This document shows positions 20,928 to 31,298 of a DNA stretch of 64,000 nucleotides, piece by piece. A model generated the notes under the pieces. The model did not search any database, was not told the DNA's origin, and was given only the letters and a program-made list of their open reading frames with translations. Position numbers and translations under genes: made by a program. Source of the DNA: Halopseudomonas pelagia (GTDB lineage Bacteria > Pseudomonadota > Gammaproteobacteria > Pseudomonadales > Pseudomonadaceae); the NCBI RefSeq assembly GCF_009497895.1, contig NZ_CP033116.1, positions 992,001 to 1,056,000 on the forward strand, given 5' to 3'. The stretch's first letter is position 1. Every line of letters begins with the position of its first letter.

Positions 20928-21779
20928 CTACTTCAATTCGAAATGCAGATTGTCGATCAGGCGCGTCTTGCCCACATACGCCGCCGCAAGGGCAACCATG
21001 TCGGTGGTCTGGGCGTTAACCGGTTCGAGGCTGATAGCGTCGCGCAGGTCCAGGTAGTCGGCGCGCAGGCCCTGGGTTTCCAGCTGTTGGCGGGCGCGCT
21101 CGATCAGCGCGGGATAATCGCGCTGGCCGCTCTGGATTTCACTGGCGATGGATTGCAGGGTTTTATACAGCTGCGGTGCCAGTTGCCGTTCGGCTTCGCT
21201 CAGATAACCGTTGCGTGAGGACAGCGCCAGGCCGTCTTCAGCGCGCACCGTTGGCTCGCCCATGATCTGCACCGGCAAGCACAGGTCCTGAGCCATCTTG
21301 CGGATCACGGCCAACTGTTGAAAGTCCTTCTGACCGAACACCGCCAGATCCGGCTGGACGATATTCAGCAGTTTGCTGACCACGGTGGCTACCCCTTCGA
21401 AATGCCCAGGACGGCTGGCGCCGCACAGGCCTTCGGAGACGACCGGGACGCTGATCCGGGTATGTCCGTCCATGCCGCGGGGGTACATTTCCTTGACGTT
21501 GGGTGCGAACACCAGATGCGCGCCCGCGTCGAGCAACTTGCGCTGGTCGGCTTCCAGCGTGCGCGGGTAGCTCTCCAGATCTTCACCCGCGGCAAACTGC
21601 AACGGGTTGACGAAAATGCTCACCACCACGAAATCGGTACGCTGCCGGGCCTTCTCCACCAGGGTGATATGGCCGGCATGCAAGTTGCCCATGGTGGGCA
21701 CCAGACCGATGCGCTTACCATCCTGGCGGGCACGACTCAGGGCTGCGCGCAATTGCGCAATGCTGTGCAGGGTGTTCAT
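20928..21779 (-). CDS. panC: Pantoate--beta-alanine ligase
   Basis: A 283-residue pantothenate synthetase. It has the ATP-binding [11 protein letters not shown], the [19 protein letters not shown] segment and [15 protein letters not shown]. It joins pantoate and beta-alanine in the last step of pantothenate synthesis in the cytoplasm. It starts 4 bp after panB ends on the same strand, so panB-panC are co-expressed. Confidence 0.95.
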   Translation of the reverse strand: MNTLHSIAQLRAALSRARQDGKRIGLVPTMGNLHAGHITLVEKARQRTDFVVVSIFVNPLQFAAGEDLESYPRTLEADQRKLLDAGAHLVFAPNVKEMYPRGMDGHTRISVPVVSEGLCGASRPGHFEGVATVVSKLLNIVQPDLAVFGQKDFQQLAVIRKMAQDLCLPVQIMGEPTVRAEDGLALSSRNGYLSEAERQLAPQLYKTLQSIASEIQSGQRDYPALIERARQQLETQGLRADYLDLRDAISLEPVNAQTTDMVALAAAYVGKTRLIDNLHFELK

Positions 21780-21783
21780 CTGT

Positions 21784-22578
21784 TCAGAACTCGTTTTCGG
21801 CTGCGGGAAACTCTACACGCTTGACGGCATCGACATAGGCGCGCAGGGCGGCTGGAACATCCTGCTGATCCAGCATGAAGTTTTTCACGAAACGGGGCTG
21901 ACGGTGGCCGCGAGTCAGGCCGAGCATGTCGTGTATGACCAGCACCTGGCCGTCGGTGCCACTGCCAGCGCCAATGCCGATAACCGGCACAGATACCGCT
22001 TGGGTGATCGCGTTGGCCAGCGTGCTGGGCACGCACTCCAGCAACAGCATGCTGGCACCGGCGGCTTCCAGGGCTTTGGCATCATCCAGCATGGCCTGGG
22101 CCTGGGCGTCCAGCCGGCCCTGAACCTTGTAGCCGCCGAGCAGATTGACCGCCTGTGGCGTGAGGCCCATGTGCGCGCATACGGGCACGCCATTATTGGC
22201 CAGGGTACGAATGGTTTCAGCTAGCCAGCCAGCGCCTTCAAGCTTGACCATATGTGCGCCAGCCTGCATCAGGGCAGCGCCGCTGCGCAGCGCCTGCTCG
22301 ACGGTGGCATAGGACATGAACGGCAGGTCGGCCATGATAAAGGCGCTGCTGTTCCCGCGCTTTACCGCCCGGGTGTGGTAAGCCATATCTTCCACGCTGA
22401 CCGGCAGGGTGCTGTCGTGCCCCTGCAGCACCATCCCCAGTGAGTCGCCCACCAGTATGACTTCCACTCCGGCTTCATTGACCAGTTTTGTGAAGGTAGC
22501 ATCGTAGGCGGTCAGACAGGTGATTTTTTCGCCGTTCTGCTTGAGCTTGTTCAGCGTTGTCAGGGTTACGTCAGGCAT
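21784..22578 (-). CDS. panB: 3-methyl-2-oxobutanoate hydroxymethyltransferase
   Basis: A 264-residue ketopantoate hydroxymethyltransferase. [31 protein letters not shown] (metal-binding aspartate) and the KLEGAGW stretch identify it. It makes ketopantoate from 2-oxoisovalerate, tying it to the valine pathway encoded later in the window. The start [12 protein letters not shown] matches the usual length; the frame is open 22 codons upstream. It is the first gene of the pan pair and lies 175 bp downstream of folK. Confidence 0.94.
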   Translation of the reverse strand: MPDVTLTTLNKLKQNGEKITCLTAYDATFTKLVNEAGVEVILVGDSLGMVLQGHDSTLPVSVEDMAYHTRAVKRGNSSAFIMADLPFMSYATVEQALRSGAALMQAGAHMVKLEGAGWLAETIRTLANNGVPVCAHMGLTPQAVNLLGGYKVQGRLDAQAQAMLDDAKALEAAGASMLLLECVPSTLANAITQAVSVPVIGIGAGSGTDGQVLVIHDMLGLTRGHRQPRFVKNFMLDQQDVPAALRAYVDAVKRVEFPAAENEF

Positions 22579-22753
22579 GGCAGATTCCACTGGTGCGGCC
22601 TCTTCGAGGCGTCGTGAATGTAGGGTGCGGCCGGATTGCGTCACAGCGCAAATCTATCGGGGCGCTGATCAGCTCACTGATGCGGCTCAGGGTTCCATCC
22701 ACCTGGTGGTGAGTATAGTCCTGATGCCCTGGTGTCGGGTTGCGAGTCATCTT

Positions 22754-23257
22754 TTACCCTTGTGCGCGCTGGTCGGCAAGGGGTTGCAAGCCTTCGGCAG
22801 GGCAATTTGCCAGCCAGGTCTGCAATGCGCTGCCATCGGGGAGAATCAGGTCCGGTTCCAGCTCCGCCAGAGGGTAGAGTACAAAGGCGCGGGCATGCAT
22901 ATGGTAATGCGGGACTTGCAGCCGCTCGACGCGGATCTGCTGGTCGCCATACAGCAATATATCCAGATCCAGAGTGCGCGGCCCCCAGCGTTCAGCCTTG
23001 CGTTGCCGGCCTTGCTCCAGCTCGATGCGCTGCAGCTCGTCCAGTAGCGCCAAGGCTGGCAGGCCGGTCGTCAGCAGCGCTACAGCATTGATATAGCCTG
23101 GTTGGTCCTGTGGACCCATGGGCGCGCTGCTGTACAGCCTGGAGCAGGCTGCAAGCCGAGTTTGCGGCAACGCCGCGAGGGCAGCGCAGGCACGCCGGAT
23201 CTGCTCGGCTGGCTCAGCTTGATTGCTGCCCAGGCCGATGTAGCATCGCACGCTCAT
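22754..23257 (-). CDS. folK: HPPK, 2-amino-4-hydroxy-6-hydroxymethyldihydropteridine diphosphokinase
   Basis: A 167-residue HPPK of folate synthesis. It has IGLGSNQAEP near the N-terminus and RWGPRTLDLDILLYGD, containing the two magnesium-binding aspartates. It transfers diphosphate from ATP to the pterin. Its ATG overlaps the pcnB stop by 4 bp (ATGA), so the two are translationally coupled. Confidence 0.94.
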   Translation of the reverse strand: MSVRCYIGLGSNQAEPAEQIRRACAALAALPQTRLAACSRLYSSAPMGPQDQPGYINAVALLTTGLPALALLDELQRIELEQGRQRKAERWGPRTLDLDILLYGDQQIRVERLQVPHYHMHARAFVLYPLAELEPDLILPDGSALQTWLANCPAEGLQPLADQRAQG

Positions 23258-24636
23258 GAGTCGGCGGCAGTCCTGGGCTTGCGTTTGCGCTTGTTGCGCG
23301 AGCGCTTGGGGCCGGTGGCCTTGTCACCCAGTTCGGCGATCATCTTGCGTCGCTGGTCTTCACCGACTTCCTGATAGCGCGTCCACCAGCGGCCCAGCCC
23401 TTCGGTATCTTCGCCTGCACTTTCGCGCAGTAGCAGGAAATCGTAAGCGGCACGAAAGCGTGGATGCTCAAGCAACTGATCGGCGCGTCGGCCACTGCGT
23501 CTTTCCAGACGCGGCTGCATATCCCATATCTCGCGCAGGGGCACACTGAAACGCTTGGGAATGGCGATGTGCTGACATTGCTCGGTAATCAGATCCTGCG
23601 CTGCCTGCTGTTGGGCAGGTATGGTCGGCACGCCCTGATCTTCCAGGGCCTTGATGCGTGGCGCCAGAGCCGGCCACAGCAATGCGGCAAACAAAAACGC
23701 GGGGGTCACCGGTCGGCCTTCACGGATGCGATCATCGGTATTGGCCAACGCCTGACGAATAAGTGCCAGGCTATAATCGGGGTTCTGCTCGATGGCTTCC
23801 TCGGTGGCCGGAAACAGCGGCTCGAACAGATAGTAATAGTGCAACAGGTCGAAGGTTTTAACCCCCTGGCCGCTCATTAACAGCTTCAGCGATTCATCGA
23901 ACAGACGTGCGGCGGGGATATCGAACAGCAGATCGGCCATGTCCGGTATCGGTGCGGCGGAGTGCTGCTCTATCTCGAAGTCCAGCTTGGCGGCAAAGCG
24001 CACGGCACGCAGCATGCGCACAGGGTCTTCCTGATAGCGTTGTTGCGGATCGCCGATCAAGCGAATTTGCCGCTCACGGATGTCATGCATGCCATTGGCG
24101 TAGTCGTGGATGTGCCCGCTAGTGACGTCGTAATACAAGGCATTGATGGTGAAGTCGCGGCGCTGGGCGTCGTCCTCGAAGCTGCCGTAGACGTTGTCGC
24201 GTAGCAGCCGGCCGGATTCGCTTTGGCGGGATTTTTCATCGCCCTGGGCCAGACCGGTTTCGGCGTCGTCAGCATGGCTGGCGCGGAAGGTCGCCACCTC
24301 GATGATTTCGCGCCCGAAGTGCACGTGAACCAGCTTGAAGCGACGGCCGATCAGCCGCGCGTTGCGGAAGGTTGCGCGTACCTGCTCCGGCGTAGCACTG
24401 GTAGCCACGTCGAAATCCTTCGGCGTCATATCCAGTAGCGAGTCGCGCACACAGCCGCCCACAACGAAAGCCTGGTAACCCGCCTGCTGCAGGCGTTCGA
24501 CCACGTTCACAGCATTTTTGCTGATGCGCTCTCGGCGCAGATTATGTTGGCTGGCGGGAATAACCGAAGGCGTCGTGCGCCTGTGGGCCGCGCGGCCGAA
24601 GGGGGTAGGGAGTTTTTTCAACAGCTTGCGAATCAT
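23254..24636 (-). CDS. pcnB: Poly(A) polymerase I
   Basis: A 460-residue class II nucleotidyltransferase. The catalytic centre is VGGCVRDSLLDMTPKDFDVATSA with the DxD pair, followed by the RRDFTINALYYD helper motif and RFAAKLDFEIE. The basic, arginine/lysine-rich tail (KRSRNKRKRKPR) is typical of PcnB and separates it from CCA-adding enzymes. It adds A tails to RNA 3' ends. It follows crcZ, in the order cbrB-crcZ-pcnB known from Pseudomonas. Confidence 0.93.
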   Translation of the reverse strand: MIRKLLKKLPTPFGRAAHRRTTPSVIPASQHNLRRERISKNAVNVVERLQQAGYQAFVVGGCVRDSLLDMTPKDFDVATSATPEQVRATFRNARLIGRRFKLVHVHFGREIIEVATFRASHADDAETGLAQGDEKSRQSESGRLLRDNVYGSFEDDAQRRDFTINALYYDVTSGHIHDYANGMHDIRERQIRLIGDPQQRYQEDPVRMLRAVRFAAKLDFEIEQHSAAPIPDMADLLFDIPAARLFDESLKLLMSGQGVKTFDLLHYYYLFEPLFPATEEAIEQNPDYSLALIRQALANTDDRIREGRPVTPAFLFAALLWPALAPRIKALEDQGVPTIPAQQQAAQDLITEQCQHIAIPKRFSVPLREIWDMQPRLERRSGRRADQLLEHPRFRAAYDFLLLRESAGEDTEGLGRWWTRYQEVGEDQRRKMIAELGDKATGPKRSRNKRKRKPRTAADS

Positions 24637-24906
24637 AGGGTCAGGCTTTCCACCGGCTTATCCAGTCGCACGTTTTTGCGCTGAAAGTAGCATTAATGTC
24701 AGGGAAAAATCACTGAAGAGCATATCGCTGGAAGCAGCGTTTGTGCCTATGGCAGCCGATTGCCTGACTTGAATGAAGGGCATTCTAGCCTGATTGGCGC
24801 GGAAATTGAATTATAAGCGAATATCAGCGTGCGAGATCGGCAGCGGACTATCGTCAGGGATGCTTAGTTGGAGGTGCTGCAGGGAAGTACGAAAGAAAAA
24901 CGAGGG

Positions 24907-24945
24907 CAAAACAAAATAAAGCTCAAGGGGAGTAGATCACTCCCC
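24907..24945 (-). terminator. CrcZ terminator
   Basis: On the minus strand GGGGAGT-GATCT-ACTCCCC (24945-24927) forms a 7-bp stem, extended by a G-U and an A-U pair, then TTGAGCTTTATTTTGTTTTG follows. The T-rich tract is interrupted, so readthrough into pcnB is conceivable. Confidence 0.7.
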
Positions 24946-25277
24946 CTAATAGATTTCTTATTTTTATTATTACGAGCATTTGTTTTTGTTAGGCAGAGGC
25001 GACAGTGTCGCCCTGTGACCAACCCTCCCGGGTTATCCAAAAACAAACGGATTGCTTTGGAAGCTTATTATCCTGCTCAGGCCTATCATTGGCATTGGAC
25101 TGTCCGGTTGCTCAAGCAACTTTTATTGTTCTCTGTCCAATCGAACTTCCTGTTCGCAGAGGGGGAGACACATTCTCCAAAAAAATCAGTTTGCTACGAC
25201 TCGCACGTTTTATTTTTATTATGTGTGTAGTCAGATTTTATTTTTATTATGTTTGCTTGGTTTTTATTGTTGTTATG
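24907..25277 (-). ncRNA. crcZ: CrcZ, Crc/Hfq-sequestering small RNA
   Basis: An A-rich, non-coding stretch between cbrB and pcnB, transcribed leftward. Starting near 25277 the transcript opens CATAACAACAATAAAAACC, very like CrcZ of P. aeruginosa. Six A-rich AAnAAnAA-type motifs lie at 25261-25274, 25236-25250, 25208-25222, 25121-25130, 24979-24990 and 24958-24971. A small hairpin (GGCGAC/GTCGCC) is at 24999-25013 and a terminator at 24927-24945, so length is about 370 nt (known homologue about 400). CrcZ binds Hfq with Crc and relieves catabolite repression. Exact ends are inferred. Confidence 0.9.
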
Positions 25278-25287
25278 CCAGATATAA

Positions 25288-25304
25288 AGCATTTGCCGTG
25301 CCAA
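25288..25304 (-). promoter_or_regulatory. Sigma54 (RpoN) promoter of crcZ
   Basis: Minus strand reads TTGGCACGGCAAATGCT. The GG and GC dinucleotides lie 12 bp apart, the strict -24/-12 geometry, and TTGGCACG is a perfect -24 element. The expected start is near 25277. CbrB, encoded just upstream, has the GAFTGA loop required to activate sigma54 RNA polymerase. Confidence 0.9.
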
Positions 25305-25377
25305 CATTTGAAATGTGTTTTAAAACAAGGGGTTGATGAATTTGCGGAATTTCTGTATCGCTGCCTGCGAGAGGATT

Positions 25378-25462
25378 CGTTACCTATCAACCCGCTGAAG
25401 TGTTACGGGGTTGGCATTTGCGGTAACAGTTGCGCGGGGCGGATGGGGGGTAACAGGTAACA
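25378..25462 (-). promoter_or_regulatory. Cluster of putative CbrB-binding half-sites
   Basis: TGTTAC at 25401-25406 and GTAACA at 25423-25428 form an inverted pair with a 16-bp gap. Two further GTAACA copies lie at 25450-25455 and 25457-25462, and CGTTAC at 25378-25383. TGTTAC-type half-sites are what CbrB recognises in Pseudomonas (established). They sit about 100 to 185 bp upstream of the crcZ start, normal for a sigma54 enhancer. Confidence 0.8.
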
Positions 25463-25521
25463 TTCTCCGATTTTTTGCCAGCACTGCGTCTACTGCGCGC
25501 TTTTGATGCCGCTCTGCGGCA

Positions 25522-26955
25522 TCAGGAATTGGCGGTTTTCTTGCGTGGAATGCCCAGCCGTTGGCGGCGCTCCCACAGGCATTTGCGACTGATGCCGAGC
25601 TTGTTGGCCAGCTCGGTTTCGGTCATGTGCTCCTGGTGCTCGAGCACGAAATGCTGGAAGTAGTCTTCCAGTGACAAGTCTTCGGTGGGTTCATGACTGA
25701 CACTGTCGGTGTGCTGCATGGTTTCCAGGGCGTTGGCGGCCTGGGAGGCACGTTCGTGCTCCAGATCCAGCTCTATGCCCAGCAGGTCGGGTGTGATGGC
25801 GTCTTCGTCGCAGAGTATTGCCGCACGCTCAACGGCGTTTTCCAGTTCGCGCACGTTGCCGGGCCAGGTATGCAGGCGAATCGCGTGCATGGCCGCTTCG
25901 GTGAAGTGCATACCTTGCTGGTTCATCTTGTCGCCCGCGCGCTTGAGCAGGGCTTGGGCAATCAACATGACATCTTCGCCGCGTTCGCGCAGCGGCGGCA
26001 GACGCAGTTCAATGACATTCAGCCGGTAGAATAAATCTTCACGAAACAGGCCCTGACGGGCCAGGGTCTTCAGGTCGCGGTGCGTGGCTGCGACCAGGCG
26101 TACGTTAACCTTGTGCGATTGCACCGAGCCGACCCGGCGAATTTCACCTTCCTGCAATACGCGCAACAGCCGGGCCTGAGCCTCTAGAGGCAGTTCGCCG
26201 ATTTCATCGAGGAACAGCGTACCGCCATCGGCGGCTTCTACCAGCCCAGTGCGGCCTGCAGTGGCGCCGGTAAAGGCGCCTTTTTCATGCCCGAAGAGTT
26301 CGGATTCAATCAGCGTTTCCGGAATGGCGGCGCAGTTGACCGAAATCATTGGTGCCTTGGCGCGCCGCGAGTTCTCGTGCAGCGCCCGCGCCACCAGTTC
26401 CTTGCCGGTGCCGGACTCACCTTGAATCAGCACGGTGGAGTCGGTGGGTGCTACTTTATTGATGCGCTTGAACAGCGTTTGCATGGGCGCACAAGAGCCG
26501 ATGATGCCCATCGAATGGCCACTGCCGGTGGCGACCTGGGCAGGCTCTTTGCTGCTGTTTCTGCTCTCCGGATTGCCGATACTCGGTGCCTGAGTCCGCC
26601 GCGCCTGGCTGTCGTTGATGATGCGTGCGACGGCCTGGAGCATTTCCTCGTGATCGAAGGGTTTGGCGATATAGTCCACCGCGCCGAGCTTCATCGAGTC
26701 CACCGCCGAGCGCAGGCTCGCATAGCTGGTCATGATCAGCACTGGTGTGTCCGGCGCTTTACGGATCATTTCCGTGCCGGGCTCGCCGGGCAGGCGCAGG
26801 TCGCTGACGATCAGGTCAAAACTGTTCAGGTCGTAGCGCTCAACGGCTTCGCCTACGGAGCCAGCTTCGCTGACTTGATACTGGTGACGCTCTAACAGGC
26901 GGCGCAGGGCGGAGCGAATAATGGCTTCGTCTTCAACTACCAGGATATGCGACAT
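25522..26955 (-). CDS. cbrB: Sigma54-dependent response regulator CbrB
   Basis: A 477-residue NtrC-type activator. The receiver domain spans ~1-120 with phosphoacceptor Asp52 (VSDLRLPG). The AAA+ domain has Walker A GESGTGKE (179-186), sigma54-contact loop GAFTGA (226-231) and Walker [11 protein letters not shown] (244-253). A Fis-type helix-turn-helix ([20 protein letters not shown]) ends it. Its neighbours are the kinase cbrA upstream and crcZ downstream, which identifies it as CbrB. It activates crcZ and genes for amino-acid and alternative carbon use. Confidence 0.95.
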   Translation of the reverse strand: MSHILVVEDEAIIRSALRRLLERHQYQVSEAGSVGEAVERYDLNSFDLIVSDLRLPGEPGTEMIRKAPDTPVLIMTSYASLRSAVDSMKLGAVDYIAKPFDHEEMLQAVARIINDSQARRTQAPSIGNPESRNSSKEPAQVATGSGHSMGIIGSCAPMQTLFKRINKVAPTDSTVLIQGESGTGKELVARALHENSRRAKAPMISVNCAAIPETLIESELFGHEKGAFTGATAGRTGLVEAADGGTLFLDEIGELPLEAQARLLRVLQEGEIRRVGSVQSHKVNVRLVAATHRDLKTLARQGLFREDLFYRLNVIELRLPPLRERGEDVMLIAQALLKRAGDKMNQQGMHFTEAAMHAIRLHTWPGNVRELENAVERAAILCDEDAITPDLLGIELDLEHERASQAANALETMQHTDSVSHEPTEDLSLEDYFQHFVLEHQEHMTETELANKLGISRKCLWERRQRLGIPRKKTANS

Positions 26956-26990
26956 AGTTACCTCGTGCGGTGCAGGCCTGAACCCAGGGG

Positions 26991-29942
26991 TCAGGCACTC
27001 GCACCGGTGCTCAATACGCTGTAGCGCGGCAGCGTTACGGTAAAGCGGGTGCCACGCTTGAGAGTTGGATCTGCCGGACTATCCACGGTGATCTGCCCAT
27101 AGTGCTCTTCGATAATCGAGTAGACCAGTGCCAATCCGAGCCCTGTTCCTGTCCCTGGTTGCTTGGTAGTGAAGAAGGGCTCGAATAGTCGATCCATGAT
27201 GGCTTTGTCTATGCCACTGCCTTGATCCTCGACCATTAGCAGGACCTGATGCTCGTTCTGTTGGGTGGAGACGGTGATGCGATCACCGTTGCTGCTGGCG
27301 TCCCGCGCGTTGCCAAGCAGGTTGATCAGCACTTGTACCAATCGTTGGCTATCACCGGCGGCGACATGGTCCGGATGGCACAGGTTAACATAAATCACTT
27401 CCGGGCCCTGCCGGTTGAGTGACAACAGATGTATCGCCTCGTTGGTGCAGGCCGCCAGATCGACTTCATCATTGGCGTTGTTGTGGCGGCTGCCGACATG
27501 CGCAAAGTTGACCAGCGATTGCACAATACGCGAGATGCGGTGGGTCTGTTCGATCACCTGTTCAGCCATTTCCCGCGCTTCCGGCTGATCAGACTCCTCT
27601 CGCAGATTCTGCGCCAGACAGGCGATGCCGGTTACCGGGTTGCCGATCTCGTGCGCCACACCGGCAGCCAGCCGACCAATGGAAGCCAGGCGCTCGGAGT
27701 GCATCAGCTCATCTTCGAGCATGCGCGTTTCAGTCTGGTCTTCGATCAGCAGCACCAACCCACTGGAGGCATTATTGCCCGGTTCGTCGATCGCCGCTTT
27801 GTGCAGGTTGAGCCATTGGGTATGACCGTTGACCAGCAATTTCTGCTTGTGCAGGTGCGCGGACTGGTCGGCGACAAAGCGTTCAAGCAGTTCATTCCAG
27901 GGCTCGGGCAGATTGCTCAGACGCGAGCCGATCACCGTTTCAGCGTCGATCCCGGTCAACGCCTGCATGGCGCGATTCCACATTAATACTTCGTTGTCCT
28001 TGGCCAGCGAGCAGACGCCCATGGGCAAGTCCTGCAAGGTTTGCCGGTGGTAGCGGCGCAACGCGTCCAGTTCAGCCGCCAGGCCGGTCAGCCGCGAGTG
28101 GTAGTCCTCAAGGCGGTTTTCGATAAAGTGAATGTCTTCGGTAACGTAACCTTCGCGCGCCAGTTTGAACGGCAGGAAGGTTTCGATAATGTCCTGGGCT
28201 ACAGCCGGGCCCATCAGCCCGGACAGGTTAGCTTCCAGCCGATCGCGCAGACGCCGCAACGCGTAAGGCCTTCGCTCATCAAAGGGCAATTGCAGGTCGC
28301 GCAGCGCTTGCTCGACCTCTTGCTGAGCGGTTTTGTTACCCAGCGGCTTGGCTAACTGCTGAGCGAACTCCTGGGGGGAATTGGCCAACAGCTCCATGCG
28401 TTGCGGACGGCTGACGTTATCTACCGAGCACGCTTCGGCGGCACTGCGTTCTTCACTGGAGCGCTGGGTAAACAGTGACACTGTGGTAAACACAAAGATG
28501 TTTGCCGCCAGTGAAGCGATCGCCGCCAGATGCCAGGTGTCGGCGTTGAAACTGAGCGCCTGCCCGAACAGCTGGACCCCGGTCAGTTCGGTAACCAGAG
28601 GCAGCAGCAAGGTCAGGCACCAGACCAGCATGCCGGCGATCAGGCCGCCAATAAAGCCACGGCGATTCGCCTGTGGCCAGTAGAGTACCGACAGCGCTCC
28701 GGGCAGAAACTGTACCGTTGCGACGAAGGAAGCGATACCCAGATTGGCCAGGTCCTGCTCGGCACCCAGCAGGCGATAGAAGCCGTAGCTGGCCATGATG
28801 ATGGCAGCGATCAGTGTGCGCCGGGTCCAGAGTAGCCAGCGGTAGATGTTGTTGTCGGCACTGGGTTGGTACACCGGCAGTACCAGATGGTTGAGGACCA
28901 TGCCGGACAGCGCCAGGGTGACCACGATTATCAGGCCGCTGGCGGCAGACAGTCCGCCGATAAATGCCAGCAACGTGAGCCAGTCCGCGCCCGCGGCCAC
29001 GCCCAGTCCGAGGGTGAAGTATTCGGGATTGGTTGGTACGTTAAGGTGCAAGCCAGCCCAGAGAATCGGCGGGACCGCCAGGCTGATCAGCAACAGAAAC
29101 AGCGGCAGCCCCCAACTGGCCACGGCCATTGAGCGCGGATTGATATTCTCGGTAAAGGCCATGTGATACATGTGTGGCATAACGATCGCAGCGGCAAAAA
29201 ACACCAGCAGCAAGGTGCGCCAGGGGCCTTCCTGCAAGGGCGTATGCAAGGTGGTCAACGCTTGCTGGTTGTTGGTCAGCCAGGTTTCCAGTCCTGCCGG
29301 GCCACCGAAGACGCCATAGAGTGCGTAGAGGCCAACTGCGCCGATGGCGATCAGTTTGACCAGCGACTCAAAAGCAATCGCGATCACCAGGCCTTCATGT
29401 TTTTCCCGGGTGGAGATGTGCCGGGCGCCGAACAGGATGGCAAACAGGGTAATCAGCACGCAGAAGCCCAGCGCCACGGAGTTCTGACCGGATTCCTGCG
29501 TCAGGATCTGTACCGAATCGGCCACCGCCTGGATCTGCAGCGCCAGCAGTGGCAGAACGCCGATCAACATGAATATCGTCGTCAGCGTGCCAGCCAGGGT
29601 GCTGCGAAAACGGAACGCAAACAGGTCGGCGAGTGACGAGAGCTGATAGGTGCGGGTAATGCGCAAAATCGGGCTGAGCAGTACCGGGGCCAGCAAGAAC
29701 GCGCCGCAAACGCCCAGGTAATAGGTCAGAAAGCCATAGCCGTACTGATAGGCCAGGCCGACGGTGCCGTAGAACGCCCAGGCACTGGCGTAAACACCCA
29801 GCGACAGGGTGTACACCGCCGGGTGGCTCATCAATGCCCGTGGCAGCAGACCCCGCTCGGTTACCCAGGCAACGCCGAACAGCGTCATCAGGTAGAGGAT
29901 GCTGATCAGCAGTAAATGGCTTAGGTCAAAGCTCGTCGGCAT
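26991..29942 (-). CDS. cbrA: Sensor histidine kinase CbrA with SSS transporter domain
   Basis: A 983-residue kinase. About 13 transmembrane helices in residues ~1-500 form a sodium/solute symporter-like domain. A linker and PAS-like region (~600-740, with [20 protein letters not shown]) follow, then HisKA with His764 in [14 protein letters not shown] and the ATPase domain ([27 protein letters not shown]). It phosphorylates CbrB in response to carbon/nitrogen balance. The start 29942 overlaps the cbrX stop by 17 bp, so translation is coupled. The transporter domain moves histidine in some species (known). Confidence 0.95.
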   Translation of the reverse strand: MPTSFDLSHLLLISILYLMTLFGVAWVTERGLLPRALMSHPAVYTLSLGVYASAWAFYGTVGLAYQYGYGFLTYYLGVCGAFLLAPVLLSPILRITRTYQLSSLADLFAFRFRSTLAGTLTTIFMLIGVLPLLALQIQAVADSVQILTQESGQNSVALGFCVLITLFAILFGARHISTREKHEGLVIAIAFESLVKLIAIGAVGLYALYGVFGGPAGLETWLTNNQQALTTLHTPLQEGPWRTLLLVFFAAAIVMPHMYHMAFTENINPRSMAVASWGLPLFLLLISLAVPPILWAGLHLNVPTNPEYFTLGLGVAAGADWLTLLAFIGGLSAASGLIIVVTLALSGMVLNHLVLPVYQPSADNNIYRWLLWTRRTLIAAIIMASYGFYRLLGAEQDLANLGIASFVATVQFLPGALSVLYWPQANRRGFIGGLIAGMLVWCLTLLLPLVTELTGVQLFGQALSFNADTWHLAAIASLAANIFVFTTVSLFTQRSSEERSAAEACSVDNVSRPQRMELLANSPQEFAQQLAKPLGNKTAQQEVEQALRDLQLPFDERRPYALRRLRDRLEANLSGLMGPAVAQDIIETFLPFKLAREGYVTEDIHFIENRLEDYHSRLTGLAAELDALRRYHRQTLQDLPMGVCSLAKDNEVLMWNRAMQALTGIDAETVIGSRLSNLPEPWNELLERFVADQSAHLHKQKLLVNGHTQWLNLHKAAIDEPGNNASSGLVLLIEDQTETRMLEDELMHSERLASIGRLAAGVAHEIGNPVTGIACLAQNLREESDQPEAREMAEQVIEQTHRISRIVQSLVNFAHVGSRHNNANDEVDLAACTNEAIHLLSLNRQGPEVIYVNLCHPDHVAAGDSQRLVQVLINLLGNARDASSNGDRITVSTQQNEHQVLLMVEDQGSGIDKAIMDRLFEPFFTTKQPGTGTGLGLALVYSIIEEHYGQITVDSPADPTLKRGTRFTVTLPRYSVLSTGASA

Positions 29943-30102
29943 CTTTCGGACTCTGTAGAAGAATGCCGGCAATGATCAGAATCAGCCAGAGGACGTAGGG
30001 ACGGTACCAGGCACCCTGTGGTTCGATCCACCAGTCCATGATGGCTGGGGAGAACAGGTAGATGCCAATCACCAACAGCAGTACCAGGCGGTAGATGTAC
30101 AT
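29926..30102 (-). CDS. cbrX: CbrX, small membrane protein upstream of cbrA
   Basis: A 58-residue open frame that I translated by hand: MYIYRLVLLLVIGIYLFSPA...WWIEPQGAWYRPY followed by a second hydrophobic helix (VLWLILIIAGILLQS) and a hydrophilic end. It has two probable membrane helices. GAAG lies upstream of ATG 30102. It overlaps cbrA by 17 bp in another frame, so it is likely translated first and couples to cbrA. A small gene in this place has been described in pseudomonads as cbrX; its role is not well settled. Confidence 0.85.
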   Translation of the reverse strand: MYIYRLVLLLVIGIYLFSPAIMDWWIEPQGAWYRPYVLWLILIIAGILLQSPKDADEL

Positions 30103-30240
30103 GGGCTTCCGTCGTTTCGGGGCAGTATGTGCGCTGCAATTCAGTGCTGGCGCGCGCCGGACATGGTGCCTTGTGCCGGCGAATAATGCACTAGGTTAAT
30201 CAGCCGCTGAAGGCTTGCCAAGGGCCAGCAGTGGCTTCGG

Positions 30241-31176
30241 TCAGACAGCGGGCAGTTGATCCTGAAGAATCTCGCGCGTGACAGGCAGGCGCGAAGGATC
30301 CCAGTGCGCGGCGCCCCATGCCAGTTGCTCGGCGGGGGGTGCACCGTGCAGCTCGGCCGGCGGCGCTTGATACAATGCGGCCAGCGCCTGGTACAGCGTG
30401 ACACTGGCGAGCGCCGGGTCCAGCGGTTTGGAACCGAGTCGCTTGCTGAGCTTTTCACCCTGCTGGCGAACCACCAATGGTGTATGCAAGTAGCGTGGAG
30501 GGCGTGCTCCAAGCAGTGCGTAGAGGTGCAGTTGGCGCGGCGTGGAGTCGAGCAGGTCGGCACCGCGGACCACGTCAGTGACGCCCTGGGCGATATCATC
30601 CATGACCACGGCCAACTGATAAGCGACTATGCCGTCGCGCCGGCGGATGACAAAATCACCGAGTTCGCTGGGTAGGTGCTGGCTGTAGTGGCCTTGCAGG
30701 CGGTCGACGAAGCTGTAATGTCCATCAGCACGATTATCAGTGCGTATACGCACCGCATGATCCTTGGCGGGTGGCAGGTTGCGGTCACGGCAGGTGCCGG
30801 GATAGATGCCCTGGTAAGGCGCCAGATCGCTACGTGAGCAGTCGCAGTAATACGCATGGCCTTGATCGATCAGCGCTTGAATCTGTTGTTGGTACAGCAG
30901 CTGGCGCTCACTTTGCACCCACACTTCGCCCTGCGGGTGCATGCCGAAGGCTGCCAGCGTGGCGAGAATATGCTCTGCGGCACCGGGTTTATTGCGCGGC
31001 AGATCAAGATCCTCCATCCGGACCAGCCAGGTACCCTGGCGATGATGTGCGTCCAGATAGCTGGCCACCGCAGCCAGCAATGAACCGAAATGCAGATAGC
31101 CGCTTGGGGTCGGCGCAAAACGTCCGATATAGGGTAGAGCAGCGTCTTGAGAGTAGGCTGGTGAGGTTGCCGGCAT
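30241..31176 (-). CDS. gluQ: Glutamyl-Q tRNA(Asp) synthetase
   Basis: A 311-residue truncated GluRS paralogue. It has the HIGH-like motif (APTPSGYLHFG), the zinc site CDC with the following C region (YYCDCSRSDLAPYQGIYPGTC), and the KMSKS-like KLSKR. It lacks the anticodon-binding domain of GluRS. It attaches glutamate to queuosine of tRNA-Asp. It follows dksA on the same strand, the conserved dksA-gluQ order. Confidence 0.94.
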   Translation of the reverse strand: MPATSPAYSQDAALPYIGRFAPTPSGYLHFGSLLAAVASYLDAHHRQGTWLVRMEDLDLPRNKPGAAEHILATLAAFGMHPQGEVWVQSERQLLYQQQIQALIDQGHAYYCDCSRSDLAPYQGIYPGTCRDRNLPPAKDHAVRIRTDNRADGHYSFVDRLQGHYSQHLPSELGDFVIRRRDGIVAYQLAVVMDDIAQGVTDVVRGADLLDSTPRQLHLYALLGARPPRYLHTPLVVRQQGEKLSKRLGSKPLDPALASVTLYQALAALYQAPPAELHGAPPAEQLAWGAAHWDPSRLPVTREILQDQLPAV

Positions 31177-31247
31177 GGCTAGATCAGCCTTGGCTGGGGA
31201 TACGATAAGCGAGCCAGACCGGAAACGGTCCTGGCGTCTATCACTGC

Positions 31248-31283
31248 AACCGGCCTGCTACCCGAAGCGGGCAAGGGCCGGTT
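31248..31283 (-). terminator. Hairpin between dksA and gluQ
   Basis: AACCGGCC (31248-31255) pairs with GGCCGGTT (31276-31283), and CCCG/CGGG forms an inner stem with a CTT loop. No T tract follows on the minus strand, so it may attenuate dksA-gluQ readthrough or stabilise the dksA mRNA end rather than terminate. Confidence 0.5.
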
Positions 31284-31298
31284 GTAGCGAAAAACGGA

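Noticed and set aside
24868..25460. Plus-strand open frames across the crcZ region (94 to 151 aa)
   Set aside because: The sequence is low-complexity and the sRNA, promoter and activator sites on the other strand explain it.
29921..30139. 72-aa minus-strand frame at the cbrX locus
   Set aside because: It is in a different frame from CbrX, rich in rare residues and unlike a real membrane protein; the 58-aa frame fits much better.
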